A stretch of 64,000 nucleotides of DNA, from contig JAILDV010000055.1 in assembly GCA_024688885.1 (NCBI GenBank), forward strand, positions 1 to 64,000. The letters are read 5' to 3'. Below, piece by piece: positions 26,308-35,900 of the stretch. Numbering within the stretch: position 1 is the stretch's first letter; every line of letters starts with the position of its first letter. Made by a program: the position numbers and the translations under genes. This DNA comes from Bacteroidaceae bacterium. GTDB taxonomy: Bacteria > Bacteroidota > Bacteroidia > Bacteroidales > Bacteroidaceae. Under the pieces are notes generated by a model, which was given only the letters and a program-made list of their open reading frames with translations, was not told the origin of the DNA and made no database searches.

Positions 26308-27336
26308 TTAGAGGCTTTCGAGCATGCGCTTGAGGACAACGGTGGCGGAGATTTCGCGGTTGGCTGCCTCGGGGATGACGATGGAGGTGGGTGCCTCGAT
26401 GACATCGTCGGTGACAATCATGTTGCGGCGCACGGGGAGGCAGTGCATGAAGAAGGCATGGTTGGTGACTGCCATCTGACGGTCGGACACTGTCCATGCT
26501 GCGTAGTCGTGGTAGTCGCCGAGCACCTTGCCGTAGTCTTCGGGACGGGTGACACCGGGACAACTCCAGTTTTTGGCATAGATGAAATCGGCTCCTTCGA
26601 AGGCACGCATCTGGTCGTATTCGACAGGGGCATTGCCTACGAACTGGGGGTCGAGCTCATAGCCTTCGGGATGGGTGACCACGAAGTCAACGTCGGCTGC
26701 GTTCATCCATTCGGCAAAGGAGTTGGGCACTGCCTGTGGAAGCGCCTTGGGATGGGGTGCCCATGAGAGCACCACCTTGGGACGACGGTTGGGTGTGCGC
26801 TGGATGGCTTGACCACCAAAGAGGGGGTTGGGCTGGATGAGTGTCTTGTCCTTGTACTCCTCGATGGTGATGAGGTCGGCAAATGCTTGCAGAGGGTGTA
26901 CGGTGGCACTCTCCATGAAGAAGACGGGGCGACCGCTGTACTGGATGAACTGCTGGAGTATCTTCTCTTCATAGTCGTCCTTGCGAGACTCGAAACGGGC
27001 AAAGGAGCGCACACCGATGAGGTCGCAGTAGCAGCCCATGACGGGGATGGCTTCGAGGAGGTGTTCGCTCTTGTCACTCTCCATGATGACACCCCGTTCG
27101 GTCTCCAGTTTCCATGCACCCTGATTGACGTCAAGCACGATGACGTTCATGCCGAGGTTGAGGGCTGCCTTCTGGGTGGAGAGGCGGGTGCGCAGGGAGT
27201 TGTTGAAGAAGATGAGCATGGCAGTCTTGTTCTTGCCAAGCGATTGGTACTTATAGCGGTCGGCCTTGATTTCGAAAGCCTCATCGAGTGCTTTGCGCAG
27301 GTCGCCAATGTCGGATACGTGTTGGAATACTTTCAT
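26308..27336 (-). CDS. argF': N-succinylornithine carbamoyltransferase-type enzyme
   Basis: 342 residues. This belongs to the Bacteroidota transcarbamylases that carbamoylate an N-acylated ornithine in arginine synthesis. The carbamoyl-phosphate motif is FNNSLRTRLS (family STRT-like), and HPLQAFADL and HCLPVRRN are conserved. In Bacteroides fragilis SOTCase, Pro90 sets succinyl specificity and Glu in AOTCase gives acetyl specificity; here the aligned residue is Ser90 (ESDKSEH). As I recall, Ser at this position favours succinyl. It is longer than the B. fragilis enzyme by two loop insertions (near 187-203 and 265-275). Confidence 0.88.
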   Translation of the reverse strand: MKVFQHVSDIGDLRKALDEAFEIKADRYKYQSLGKNKTAMLIFFNNSLRTRLSTQKAALNLGMNVIVLDVNQGAWKLETERGVIMESDKSEHLLEAIPVMGCYCDLIGVRSFARFESRKDDYEEKILQQFIQYSGRPVFFMESATVHPLQAFADLITIEEYKDKTLIQPNPLFGGQAIQRTPNRRPKVVLSWAPHPKALPQAVPNSFAEWMNAADVDFVVTHPEGYELDPQFVGNAPVEYDQMRAFEGADFIYAKNWSCPGVTRPEDYGKVLGDYHDYAAWTVSDRQMAVTNHAFFMHCLPVRRNMIVTDDVIEAPTSIVIPEAANREISATVVLKRMLESL

Positions 27337-27415
27337 ATTTTTGTGAAGTTAATGTACAAATTTTAAGTTAGGAGTTAGGAGTGAAGCCATGTACGATGAA
27401 TCTTTCAGAATTAGG

Positions 27416-27507
27416 AATGAGGAATGAGGAACCTTTAGCTCGACGGAGTCAATTGAATCTCTAAACTCTCAACTGTCAACTGTCAACTGTCAATTGTCAA
27501 TTGTCAA
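27416..27507. repeat. Three-module repeat block after the helicase gene
   Basis: GAATTAGGAATGAGGAATGA is followed by CTTTAGCTCGACGGAGTCAA (also at 45995), TTGAATCTCTAAACTC, then six CTGTCAA/TTGTCAA units. It ends two bases from the helicase stop codon. The part at 27361-27415 has no gene. Confidence 0.85.
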
Positions 27508-27508
27508 C

Positions 27509-29557
27509 TTACTTTTTTTTCTTTTTCTTGAAGTTTTCGTAGAAGGGTTGGGATTCCACTTGTCCTTCGAAGAACTTTGCCCATTCGGCGGCTCCTTTGG
27601 GACCACGTGCGGCGGTGTAGCCTCGTTCCTCTCGGGAGGGTTTGGCGGCTGCTCCACGGATGACTCCACTGCCTTTCTTGCTCTTCTTTTCTTCGTAGCG
27701 GCGGTCACCACGTTCACCACGTTTGTCGGAACGGCTGTTGCGGTCGCTTCCTCTTGAAGAACGGAAACTGCCGCCTTCCTTGCCACCACGTTTCTTGTCG
27801 CCACCGCGCTGTCCTTCGGGTTGGTCGGTCACCTCCACATTCACTTTCCTGCCGTCGAAGTCGGTGCCGCTGAGCACGTTGAGCACGGTCTTGGTCTGCT
27901 GCTCGGGCACTTCGAAGAAGGAGAAGTTCTGCATGAGGTCGATGCGTCCGAGGTCAATGCGTGCGCCTTGTGCCACTCGGTTGATGAAGCCCATGAAGAC
28001 TTTGGGGTTGATACCGTCTTTCTTGCCCAGATTGATGAAGAGACGGGTATAGCCTGCCTCGGCTGTGCGACTGCGCTCGCCTCCACGACCACGACGCTCA
28101 CCACGGCTGCGCTTGTCGCCGAAACCGTCTTTATCGCCACGGCGGTCACCCTTCTCGGAGGGCTGGAGTATTTCGGGCGCATTCTTATAGTAGTTGAGGA
28201 AGGTGTTGAACTGCATGGACACCATGCGCTTGATGAGGTCTTCCTTCTCCATGAGGTCGAACTTGCGAAAGACTTCGGGGAGGAAGGGGGCAATCTCTTC
28301 TTCGTCCACCTCCACCTTCTCGATGTCGTCAATCACCTTCAAGAGCTGCTTGGCACAGATTTCCTGACCAGAAGGCAGGATGCCCGGCACAAACTTCTTC
28401 TGTATCTGCTGTTCGATGGCTCGCACCTTGCCTTTCTCCTTGACATGGATGATGGAGATGGAGGTGCCAGAACGTCCGGCACGACCGGTACGACCGGAAC
28501 GGTGGGTGTAGCTCTCGATGTCGTCGGGCAAGCCATAGTTGATGACGTGGGTGAGTTCGTCCACATCGAGTCCTCGTGCTGCCACATCGGTAGCCACGAG
28601 CAGCTGCACACGGTGCTGACGGAACTTCTGCATGGTGAGGTCACGTTGTGCCTGTGAGAGTTCGCCATGCAGGGACTCGGCATTGTAGCCGTCCTTGATG
28701 AGCTTATCGGCTATCTCCTGTGTCTCCATACGGGTGCGGCAGAAGATGATAGCGTAGATTTCGGGGTAGTAGTCTGCCACTCGCTTGAGGGCATTGTACT
28801 TGTCGCGGGCACTGACCATGTAGTAGATGTGGTTGACATGCTCTGCACCCTCGTTGCGGCTGCCCACCACAATCTCCTTGGCATCGTGGAGGTAGTTTTT
28901 CGAGATGCGTTCAATCTCCTTGCTCATAGTGGCAGAGAAGAGCAGGGTGTTGCGCTCGGCAGGCACCCCTGCAAGAATGGTGTCGATGCTTTCTGAGAAA
29001 CCCATGTTGAGCATCTCGTCAGCCTCATCCAGCACCACGTTCTCCACGGTGCTCAGGTTTGCCACCTTGCGCTCCATCAAATCGACCAGACGGCCAGGAG
29101 TGGCTACGATGACCTGCACCCCCTTCTTCAGGGCGCGAATCTGGGGTTCGATGCTGGCACCGCCATAGACAGCCAGCACGTGCAGCCCATTGATGTATTT
29201 GGAGTAGTCTTTCAAATCGTCGGTAATCTGCAGACACAGCTCACGGGTGGGTGCCATGATGACCGCCTGCACCTCGTTGCGAGTGGTGTCTATCTTCTGC
29301 AACACAGGCAGACCGTATGCAGCTGTCTTGCCTGTGCCTGTCTGTGCCAGTGCCACCACGTCGTTGTTGTGACCGAGCAGGTAGGGTATCACCTTCTCCT
29401 GCACTGGCATGGGGCTGACATAGCCCATCTCCTGAATGGCTCGGAGAATCTCTCCCGAAACACCCAGTTCTTCAAACGTCGATTCCACTTTAGGCATTCC
29501 GTTTTCTTGCATAGCCTGACTCTCTTGAGTCTCCATACTTTCCTTAATTTCTTCCAT
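27509..29557 (-). CDS. DEAD-box RNA helicase with DbpA-type RNA-binding domain
   Basis: 682 residues from the ATG at 29557. The helicase core shows AQTGTGKTAA (motif I), PTRELC (Ia), TPGRLVDL (Ib), DEADEM (II), SAT (III), ATDVAARGLDV (V) and HRSGRTGRAG (VI). After a hinge comes an RRM-like DbpA domain (YTRLFINLGKKDGINP...). The tail is rich in Arg/Gly/Lys/Ser, typical of CsdA/DeaD-type cold-shock and ribosome-assembly helicases. An upstream in-frame start was rejected because it lies deep in the kinase gene; the chosen start overlaps the kinase end by 14 bases. Confidence 0.94.
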   Translation of the reverse strand: MEEIKESMETQESQAMQENGMPKVESTFEELGVSGEILRAIQEMGYVSPMPVQEKVIPYLLGHNNDVVALAQTGTGKTAAYGLPVLQKIDTTRNEVQAVIMAPTRELCLQITDDLKDYSKYINGLHVLAVYGGASIEPQIRALKKGVQVIVATPGRLVDLMERKVANLSTVENVVLDEADEMLNMGFSESIDTILAGVPAERNTLLFSATMSKEIERISKNYLHDAKEIVVGSRNEGAEHVNHIYYMVSARDKYNALKRVADYYPEIYAIIFCRTRMETQEIADKLIKDGYNAESLHGELSQAQRDLTMQKFRQHRVQLLVATDVAARGLDVDELTHVINYGLPDDIESYTHRSGRTGRAGRSGTSISIIHVKEKGKVRAIEQQIQKKFVPGILPSGQEICAKQLLKVIDDIEKVEVDEEEIAPFLPEVFRKFDLMEKEDLIKRMVSMQFNTFLNYYKNAPEILQPSEKGDRRGDKDGFGDKRSRGERRGRGGERSRTAEAGYTRLFINLGKKDGINPKVFMGFINRVAQGARIDLGRIDLMQNFSFFEVPEQQTKTVLNVLSGTDFDGRKVNVEVTDQPEGQRGGDKKRGGKEGGSFRSSRGSDRNSRSDKRGERGDRRYEEKKSKKGSGVIRGAAAKPSREERGYTAARGPKGAAEWAKFFEGQVESQPFYENFKKKKKK

Positions 29558-30470
29558 AATTTTTTGCAAATTCTTTACTGATTGAGTTGTTGAGGCTCTG
29601 GCACACCTCGGCTGCAAATGCCATGCCGTGTGCAATGATGCGGTTCCACTGCTCTTCGGTGATGGAGGCTACGTCGTCACGACTAATGCCTTCCTTCAGC
29701 AATCCGAAGACGATACCTGCATTGAAGTTATCGCCAGCCCCAATGGTTGATACTGTTTCTATTTTATTTACTTTGTATGTCTTGGTCACGTTGGGAGAGA
29801 AGAGGCAAATGTCACCTTCGGCATCGGTGCAGAGCATCTGCTTGCAATGGAACATCACCTCCTGTTTGTACACCTTTTCAGGGTCGGAGAGCTGGAACAT
29901 GTTCTGGAAGTCTTCCGTAGAGCCACGCACGATGCTGGCATAGTCGAAATTCTCCAAAATGGAGGAACGCAGCTTGATGGCTTCGGAGGCATGAGACGAG
30001 CGGAAGTTGATGTCGTAATAGATCAGCGCCTCCTGCTTTGAGGCATAATCGAGAAACTCCGTCACCTTCTCCCGCAAGATGGGGTTGAGCACGAAATACG
30101 AGCCCATCATCACGATGTCGTCCTTGTTCACCACGGGCCACTCCACGTCCAAACGTGCATTGGGATAGTCCTTGTAGAAGGTGTAGTCGGCATCGTTGCG
30201 TTCGTTCAGATATGCCAAGGAGATGGCGGTGCGCCCGTCTTCATACATGCACACATGGTTGCTGTTCACCCCGTTCTCCTCCATAAACCGCTTGATGGTC
30301 TGCCCCACACGGTCGTTTCCTGTCTCCGTAATCATGGTGACAGGCAGTCCCATCCTACCCAACGAGATGAGTCCGTTGAACGTGGAACCGCCCGGCACGG
30401 CAGCCGTGGGCTGCTCGTTCTTGAAAATGATGTCAAGAATCGTCTCTCCTATTCCTATTACTTTTCTCAT
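29544..30470 (-). CDS. PfkB-family carbohydrate kinase
   Basis: 308 residues, cytosolic. It has the N-terminal GG motif region (VPGGSTFNGLISLGRMG) and the C-terminal signature STIGAGDNFNAG, whose Asp is the catalytic base. The sugar is unknown; fructokinase or a ribokinase-like role are both possible. Its start overlaps the stop of the M16 protease gene by four bases (ATGA), and its end overlaps the helicase start by 14, so the three genes form one coupled unit. Confidence 0.9.
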   Translation of the reverse strand: MRKVIGIGETILDIIFKNEQPTAAVPGGSTFNGLISLGRMGLPVTMITETGNDRVGQTIKRFMEENGVNSNHVCMYEDGRTAISLAYLNERNDADYTFYKDYPNARLDVEWPVVNKDDIVMMGSYFVLNPILREKVTEFLDYASKQEALIYYDINFRSSHASEAIKLRSSILENFDYASIVRGSTEDFQNMFQLSDPEKVYKQEVMFHCKQMLCTDAEGDICLFSPNVTKTYKVNKIETVSTIGAGDNFNAGIVFGLLKEGISRDDVASITEEQWNRIIAHGMAFAAEVCQSLNNSISKEFAKNYGRN

Positions 30471-31720
30471 GAGTTAAAAATCAATGTTGTTAATCCTTCC
30501 TCATCAAACATCTCACGTGCCACCTCCTGCAAGCGCTGCGGTGTCACCTTCTCCAGATGCTCGATGGTGTCCTTCATTCCCTCAAATTTGTTATAGTGCA
30601 GGTAAGCCTTCGCCACGTCGAGCACATAGTTCTCGAAATTGTCGCAAGCCACCCCTATCTGTCCTTTTATCTGTTTCAGAGCCGCCCCGAACTGCCTTTC
30701 GCTCAGTGGCTCGTTCATCAGCCTGTCCAGTTCTCCACGCACAATCTTCAGACACTTCTCCACATCCTCCTCGTCACATCCGAAGTATATCGCCCAGGTG
30801 GAGGTGTCGGTATAGTTGGTCAGTGAACTCTCCACCGTATAGACAAGCCCCTTGTGCTCCCTCAGCGCAATGTTCAGACGGGAGTTCATGCCGGGACCAC
30901 CGAGGATGTTGTTCAGAAAATAGAGCGCAATGCGCCTGTCATCCTTCGAGCCATACCCAGCCCTGCCTATCATCACATGCGCCTGATGCGTACTTCGGTT
31001 CTCGGTGAACATGCCTGCACGGGGCGTTCTCAGCCATTCAGTCTTGGCGGCACTCTCCTGTTTCCTCGGAAAGTCAGTCCTTCCCTTTTCCAGCCTCTTC
31101 ACCAGCCGCTCCACCATCTTCTGCACCCGTTCAAACTTCACATCGCCAAACACAAAGAACACCATCTTTTCGGGGCGATAGAGCCTCTTCACAAACCTCA
31201 GCGCATCCTCCGTCTTGAAGCGTCTCACGTTCTCCGCTGTGCCGAGGATGTCATGCCCAAGGCAGTTCCCCTCGTAGATGAGATCTTCGAAGCGGTCGAA
31301 GATAAGGTCGGCAGGCGAATCGTTGTAACTCTCTATCTCATCTACAATCACCTCACATTCCTTGTCCATCTCATGCTGCGGGTAGGTGCTGTGAAACACG
31401 ATGTCGAAAATCAGTTCTGCAGCACGTTCCAGATGCTCCTTCATGAAAGCGGCATACACCACCGTCTCCTCCTTGTTCGTGTAGGCATTCAGGTCGCCAC
31501 CCACCGATTCCATCCTGTTGATGATGTGCCATGCCTTCCGCTTCTCCGTACCCTTGAACATCATGTGTTCGCAGAAATGCGCCATGCCCTCCTCGCCAGC
31601 TTCCTCGTCACGTGTGCCTGCATCGATGCTGATGCCACAATACGCCACATTCGTTGGCGATGGTATCTGAATCAGTCGCAAACCGTTCTCAAACCTATAT
31701 GTCCTCACCCCTTCAGCCAT
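30467..31720 (-). CDS. M16-family zinc protease
   Basis: 417 residues. The inverted zinc motif HFCEH is at residues 48-52, with the downstream Glu in the NKEETVVYAAF region, so the active-site half is complete. The C-terminal M16 domain (about 190-400) is also present. There is no signal peptide, so it is probably cytosolic and similar to processing-peptidase-like M16B enzymes. It is the first gene of the unit with the kinase and helicase. Its substrate is unknown. Confidence 0.92.
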   Translation of the reverse strand: MAEGVRTYRFENGLRLIQIPSPTNVAYCGISIDAGTRDEEAGEEGMAHFCEHMMFKGTEKRKAWHIINRMESVGGDLNAYTNKEETVVYAAFMKEHLERAAELIFDIVFHSTYPQHEMDKECEVIVDEIESYNDSPADLIFDRFEDLIYEGNCLGHDILGTAENVRRFKTEDALRFVKRLYRPEKMVFFVFGDVKFERVQKMVERLVKRLEKGRTDFPRKQESAAKTEWLRTPRAGMFTENRSTHQAHVMIGRAGYGSKDDRRIALYFLNNILGGPGMNSRLNIALREHKGLVYTVESSLTNYTDTSTWAIYFGCDEEDVEKCLKIVRGELDRLMNEPLSERQFGAALKQIKGQIGVACDNFENYVLDVAKAYLHYNKFEGMKDTIEHLEKVTPQRLQEVAREMFDEEGLTTLIFNS

Positions 31721-31725
31721 TACTA

Positions 31726-31803
31726 TGCGCTGCGCTAAATGATAAATGATAAACGATAAATGATAAATATAAGTTACTTGATTTAGGGAAGTTGGAGGGG
31801 GTT
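31726..31803. repeat. TGATAAA-type repeat with ATTTAGCGCAGCG end
   Basis: GCGCTGCGCTAAAT is followed by several TGATAAA/CGATAAA units, then AAGTTACTTGATTTAGGG and a fragment GTTGGAGGGGGTT of the palindromic element. The GCGCTGCGCTAAAT end also occurs at 44671 and 47118 in the opposite orientation. Confidence 0.7.
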
Positions 31804-32374
31804 AATAAATCAACAACCCCGCCAATCCACACATCAGAATCATGATGATAGGATGCACCTTATAGAGTCTCGTGCCCACAAAAGCGAACAGGAAGATGAT
31901 GATGCTCAGCACAAACACAAAGGGCGATTCGGATGGGCTGCCAAAGTTCTCCTTCGACATCAGCATCAGCGCAGCCGCCGCTATCAAACCCACAATGACT
32001 GGTCGCAACGCACTGAACACACTGGTCACCGTCTTCGAGTCGTGGTGCTTGATGAGGTATTTGCTAATGGTCACCATCAAGATGAATGGCAACCAAATCA
32101 CACTCAGCGAAGCCAACACAGCACCCAGCACGGCTGCCCAAGCAGGATAGCCTGCATGAATCACCGCCGTATAACCCGTGTAGGTGGCACAGTTGATGCC
32201 AATAGGTCCAGGTGTCGATTGACTGATAGCCACAATATCCGTGAATTCGTTGATGGTCATCCAATGATGCTTGTTGACCACTTCATCCTGAATGAGTGAC
32301 AACATCGCATAGCCACCTCCAAAGTTGAAGATGCCTATCTTTGAGAAGACGTAAAACAATTCCAAGAATATCAT
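31802..32374 (-). CDS. Chromate transporter family protein, second half-size subunit
   Basis: 190 residues with about five or six hydrophobic segments. The CHR family signature is clear: FSKIGIFNFGGGYAMLSL near the N-terminus and SQSTPGPIGINCATYTGY. Short CHR proteins usually come as adjacent pairs that together equal one long ChrA. The family exports chromate, possibly in exchange for sulphate, but the substrate here is not shown. Its stop codon lies at the edge of a small palindromic-element fragment. Confidence 0.88.
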   Translation of the reverse strand: MIFLELFYVFSKIGIFNFGGGYAMLSLIQDEVVNKHHWMTINEFTDIVAISQSTPGPIGINCATYTGYTAVIHAGYPAWAAVLGAVLASLSVIWLPFILMVTISKYLIKHHDSKTVTSVFSALRPVIVGLIAAAALMLMSKENFGSPSESPFVFVLSIIIFLFAFVGTRLYKVHPIIMILMCGLAGLLIY

Positions 32375-32395
32375 TTGCTTTGTTAGAAGTTATTC

Positions 32396-32463
32396 TGAAT
32401 TAGGAATTAGGAATTAGGAATTAGGAATTGAATCTCTCAACTGTCAACTGTCAACTATCAACT
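32396..32463. repeat. Three-module repeat block between the chromate genes
   Basis: GAATTAGGAATTAGG units, the linker GAATTGAATCTCTC, then CAACTGTCAACTGTCAACTA. The TAAAC module is reduced to CTC. The last bases supply the C-terminal codons (V-D-S) and stop of the upstream chromate transporter gene. Confidence 0.8.
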
Positions 32464-32987
32464 ACCTTTCCCCATATAAATCCACCCACACCTGCAGCCA
32501 GAATGCACCAGATGGGTGACACGCCAAAAGCAGAAATCAACACAGCCGTCACCACAGGAATCCACCAGTTGAACCTGTTCAGTTTCGCCCTTTTCGCCAT
32601 GCCGAAGCAAGGAGCCAGAATCAGCGCCACCACACAAGGACGTACACCCATGAATATTTTTTCCACATAGATGTTGTCCTTGAAAGTCTGGAAGAAAATG
32701 GCTATGAGAAGAATCGCCACGATGGAGGGTAGGGCAGTGGCAAGCGCTCCCACGATGCCACCTGCAACCCCCTTCAGTTTCAACCCGATATGCGAAGCCA
32801 TATCGATAGCGAAGAGTCCAGGGGTGCTTTGTGCCACCACCAGCGTGTCCATAAATTCCTCTTTGCTCAGCCAGTGCTTGTTATCCACCACCTCTTTCTC
32901 CATCATCTGCACCATGGCAAAGCCTCCCCCAATGGTGAAGCTACCAATCTTGGCAAAGGTGAGAAAGATTTGTGTGTAGGTGCTCAT
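32451..32987 (-). CDS. Chromate transporter family protein, first half-size subunit
   Basis: 178 residues from ATG 32987. It has FAKIGSFTIGGGFAMVQMM and AQSTPGLFAIDMASHIG, the same motifs as its partner at 31802. The start was chosen because upstream in-frame codons overlap purL; the gene begins 4 bases after the purL stop and is probably cotranscribed with it. Its C-terminal end is formed by a CTGTCAA-type repeat. Confidence 0.88.
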   Translation of the reverse strand: MSTYTQIFLTFAKIGSFTIGGGFAMVQMMEKEVVDNKHWLSKEEFMDTLVVAQSTPGLFAIDMASHIGLKLKGVAGGIVGALATALPSIVAILLIAIFFQTFKDNIYVEKIFMGVRPCVVALILAPCFGMAKRAKLNRFNWWIPVVTAVLISAFGVSPIWCILAAGVGGFIWGKVVDS

Positions 32988-32991
32988 AGAC

Positions 32992-35900
32992 TCATTTTTT
33001 ATGCTTTTCCACCCACTTCCTTGCATTCACGAAGGCTTCTATCCAAGGAGTGACCTCGTCAGCCTTGCGGTCAGCAGGATAGTGGGCTTGCTGCCAAGGG
33101 AAGATGGCACGTTCCAAGTGAGGCATCATCGCCAAGTGGCGGCCATCAGCCGAAGCGATACCAGCCACGTCGTAAGTGGAGCCGTTCGGATTGCCTGGAT
33201 AGCCAGAGTAGTTATATTTCGCCACGATGTTATAGTCTTTTTCAGCCTTTGGCAGACGGAAGTTGCCCTCTCCGTGAGCCACCCACAAACCGAGCTTGCT
33301 GCCGCTCAACGAGCCAAACATCACGCTCTTGTTCTCTGGAATCTGCAAGGTCACAAACTCACTCTCGAACTTATGGCTGACGTTGTGCAACATCTGTGCA
33401 TAGTCCTTCGCATCGGTCACAGCGTGGTTGTTGTTGATAAGACCCAGTTCCACCATTAGCTGACAGCCGTTGCAGATGCCGAGCGAGAGCGTGTCCTCAC
33501 GGGCATAGAACGCATCGAGAGCCGCCTTCGCCTTGGGATTGAAGAGGAAGGCACCAGCCCAGCCCTTCGCACTGCCCAGCACGTCGGAGTTGGAGAAACC
33601 GCCACAGAACACAATCATGTTGATGTCTTCCAATGTCTCACGACCGCTCACAAGGTCGGTCATCATCACGTCCTTCACATCGAAGCCCGCCAGATAGAGC
33701 GAGTAAGCCATTTCACGCTCACCGTTCGTACCCTTCTCACGGATGATGGCAGCCTTGATACCTGTGCGCTCACGACGGTCGGCACTGATGCCGTACTGTG
33801 CCAATGTGCCCGTGAATGAGGCGGGGAACTTATGTTCGATGGGTTGCTTCTTATAGTTCTCGAAACGCTCCTTCGCCATACCGTTGAACGACTGCTTGGT
33901 GTCGAGGCGGTAAGAAGTGCTGTACCAGATGTCACGCAGCTTGTCGATGTCGAAATAGCGGTTACGACCACCTTTCTTCACCACAATCTGACGCTCCTCG
34001 ATGGGTTGACCGATTTCCACGAAACCCACTCCAGCCTTGTTCAACAGGAACTCCACCTCTTTCTTGTCAGCATTCTTCACCTGAATGACCACACCGGGGT
34101 TCTCTGCAAAGAGCAGCTTCACGGGGTCTTTCTCCACGATGCCGTTGAGGTTTGCCTTGATACCGCCCTTCTGATTGGCGAAAGTCATCTCCAAAAGCGT
34201 GGTGATGAGACCACCTGCGCTGATGTCGTGACCAGCCAAGATGAGTCCTTCCTTCACCAGTTCCTGCACACCCAAGAAGGCATCGCGGAAATACTCAGGA
34301 TTCTTCACCGTAGGTACATCGCTGCCCACCTTTCCAAGACTCTGTGCAAAGGCAGAGCCACCGAGTTTCAAGGTGTCGAACGAGAAGTCGATATGATAGA
34401 GCGTCGTGTCGGCATCGTTCACCAGCACAGGACTCACCACCTTCTTCACGTCGCTTACCTCACCGCCCGATGAAACAATCACCGTTCCCGGAGAAATAAT
34501 CTTACTGCCGTCAGGATATTTCTGAGTCATAGAGAGTGAATCCTTACCTGTCGGCACATTCACTTGCAAAGCACAGCAGAAGTCGCTCAATGCCTGCACA
34601 CCCTCATAGAGACGTGCATCCTCACCCTTCTGCGAACGGCAAGGCCACATCCAGTTGGCGGAGAGGCTCACAGAATCAAGGCCTTCTGCCAAGGGTGCCC
34701 ATACGAGGTTGGTGAGTGACTCTGCCACCGAGAGCACACTGCCCGCTTTCGGGTCAGCCAGACCTGCCTGTGGTGCATGACCGATGGCGGTGGCAATACC
34801 CTTCTCGCCACGATAATCCAAAGCCACCACACCGCAGTCGCTCAAAGGCAACTGAATCTCGCCCTGACATTGCTGACGGGCAATCTTACCTGTCACGGAA
34901 CGGTCCACCTTGTTGGTCAACCAATCCTTGCAAGCCACAGCCTCCAGCTGCAACACATTCTCCAGATAAGTCTCTATCTCGTTGTAGGAATAAGACACAT
35001 CCTCATACTTCCTCACCACCGTCTCATCCCTCATGTAAGTCTTTGGCGAATGACCGAACATCTGTGCCACATCCAAGTCGAACGGACGCACCCCGTCACC
35101 CTGCTGGAAGGCAAAGTGTGCATCGCCCGTCGTTTCGCCCACCACATACAGCGGTGCACGTTCACGCTCAGCAATCTGGCGCACGTGTTCGATATGCTTT
35201 TCGTCAATGAGCAATCCCATACGCTCCTGACTCTCGTTGGCGATGATTTCCTTGCTTGAAAGGGTCTGGTCACCGATAGGCAGTTTGGTCATGTCGATAA
35301 GACCACCGCACTCTTCCACCAGTTCAGACAGGCAGTTCACATGACCTGCAGAACCGTGGTCGTGAATGCTCACCACAGGGTTCACCTCTTCCTCACAGAG
35401 GGCGCGCACCAAGTTGTTCGCACGCTTCTGCATCTCAGGGTTGGCGCGCTGCACAGCGTTCAGTTCGATGCCTGATGAATAGCGACCTGTATCCACAGAA
35501 GATACGGAACCACCACCGAGACCGATGCGGTAGTTATCACCACCGACCACCACAATCTTGTTACCCTTCTCGGGAGTGCCCTTCAGACAGTCACGCTTGG
35601 TACCGTAACCCACACCACCTGCCAGCATGATGACCTTGTCGTAGCCATATTCCTCCGTCGTGTCGCCCTGCTGTTCGGCATGCTCGAACGTGAGCACAGA
35701 ACCGCAGATGAGTGGCTGTCCAAACTTATTACCGAAGTCAGAAGCACCATTCGATGCCTTGATGAGAATCTGCTCAGGAGTCTGATAGAGCCATTTTCTC
35801 ACAGGCAGAATTTCTTCCCAAGGACGAATATCACCTTCCTTGTCCGACTTGGTCCACTTCGCATAACTGTGAGGTTGACTGGGAGCCACACCATTGCGTG

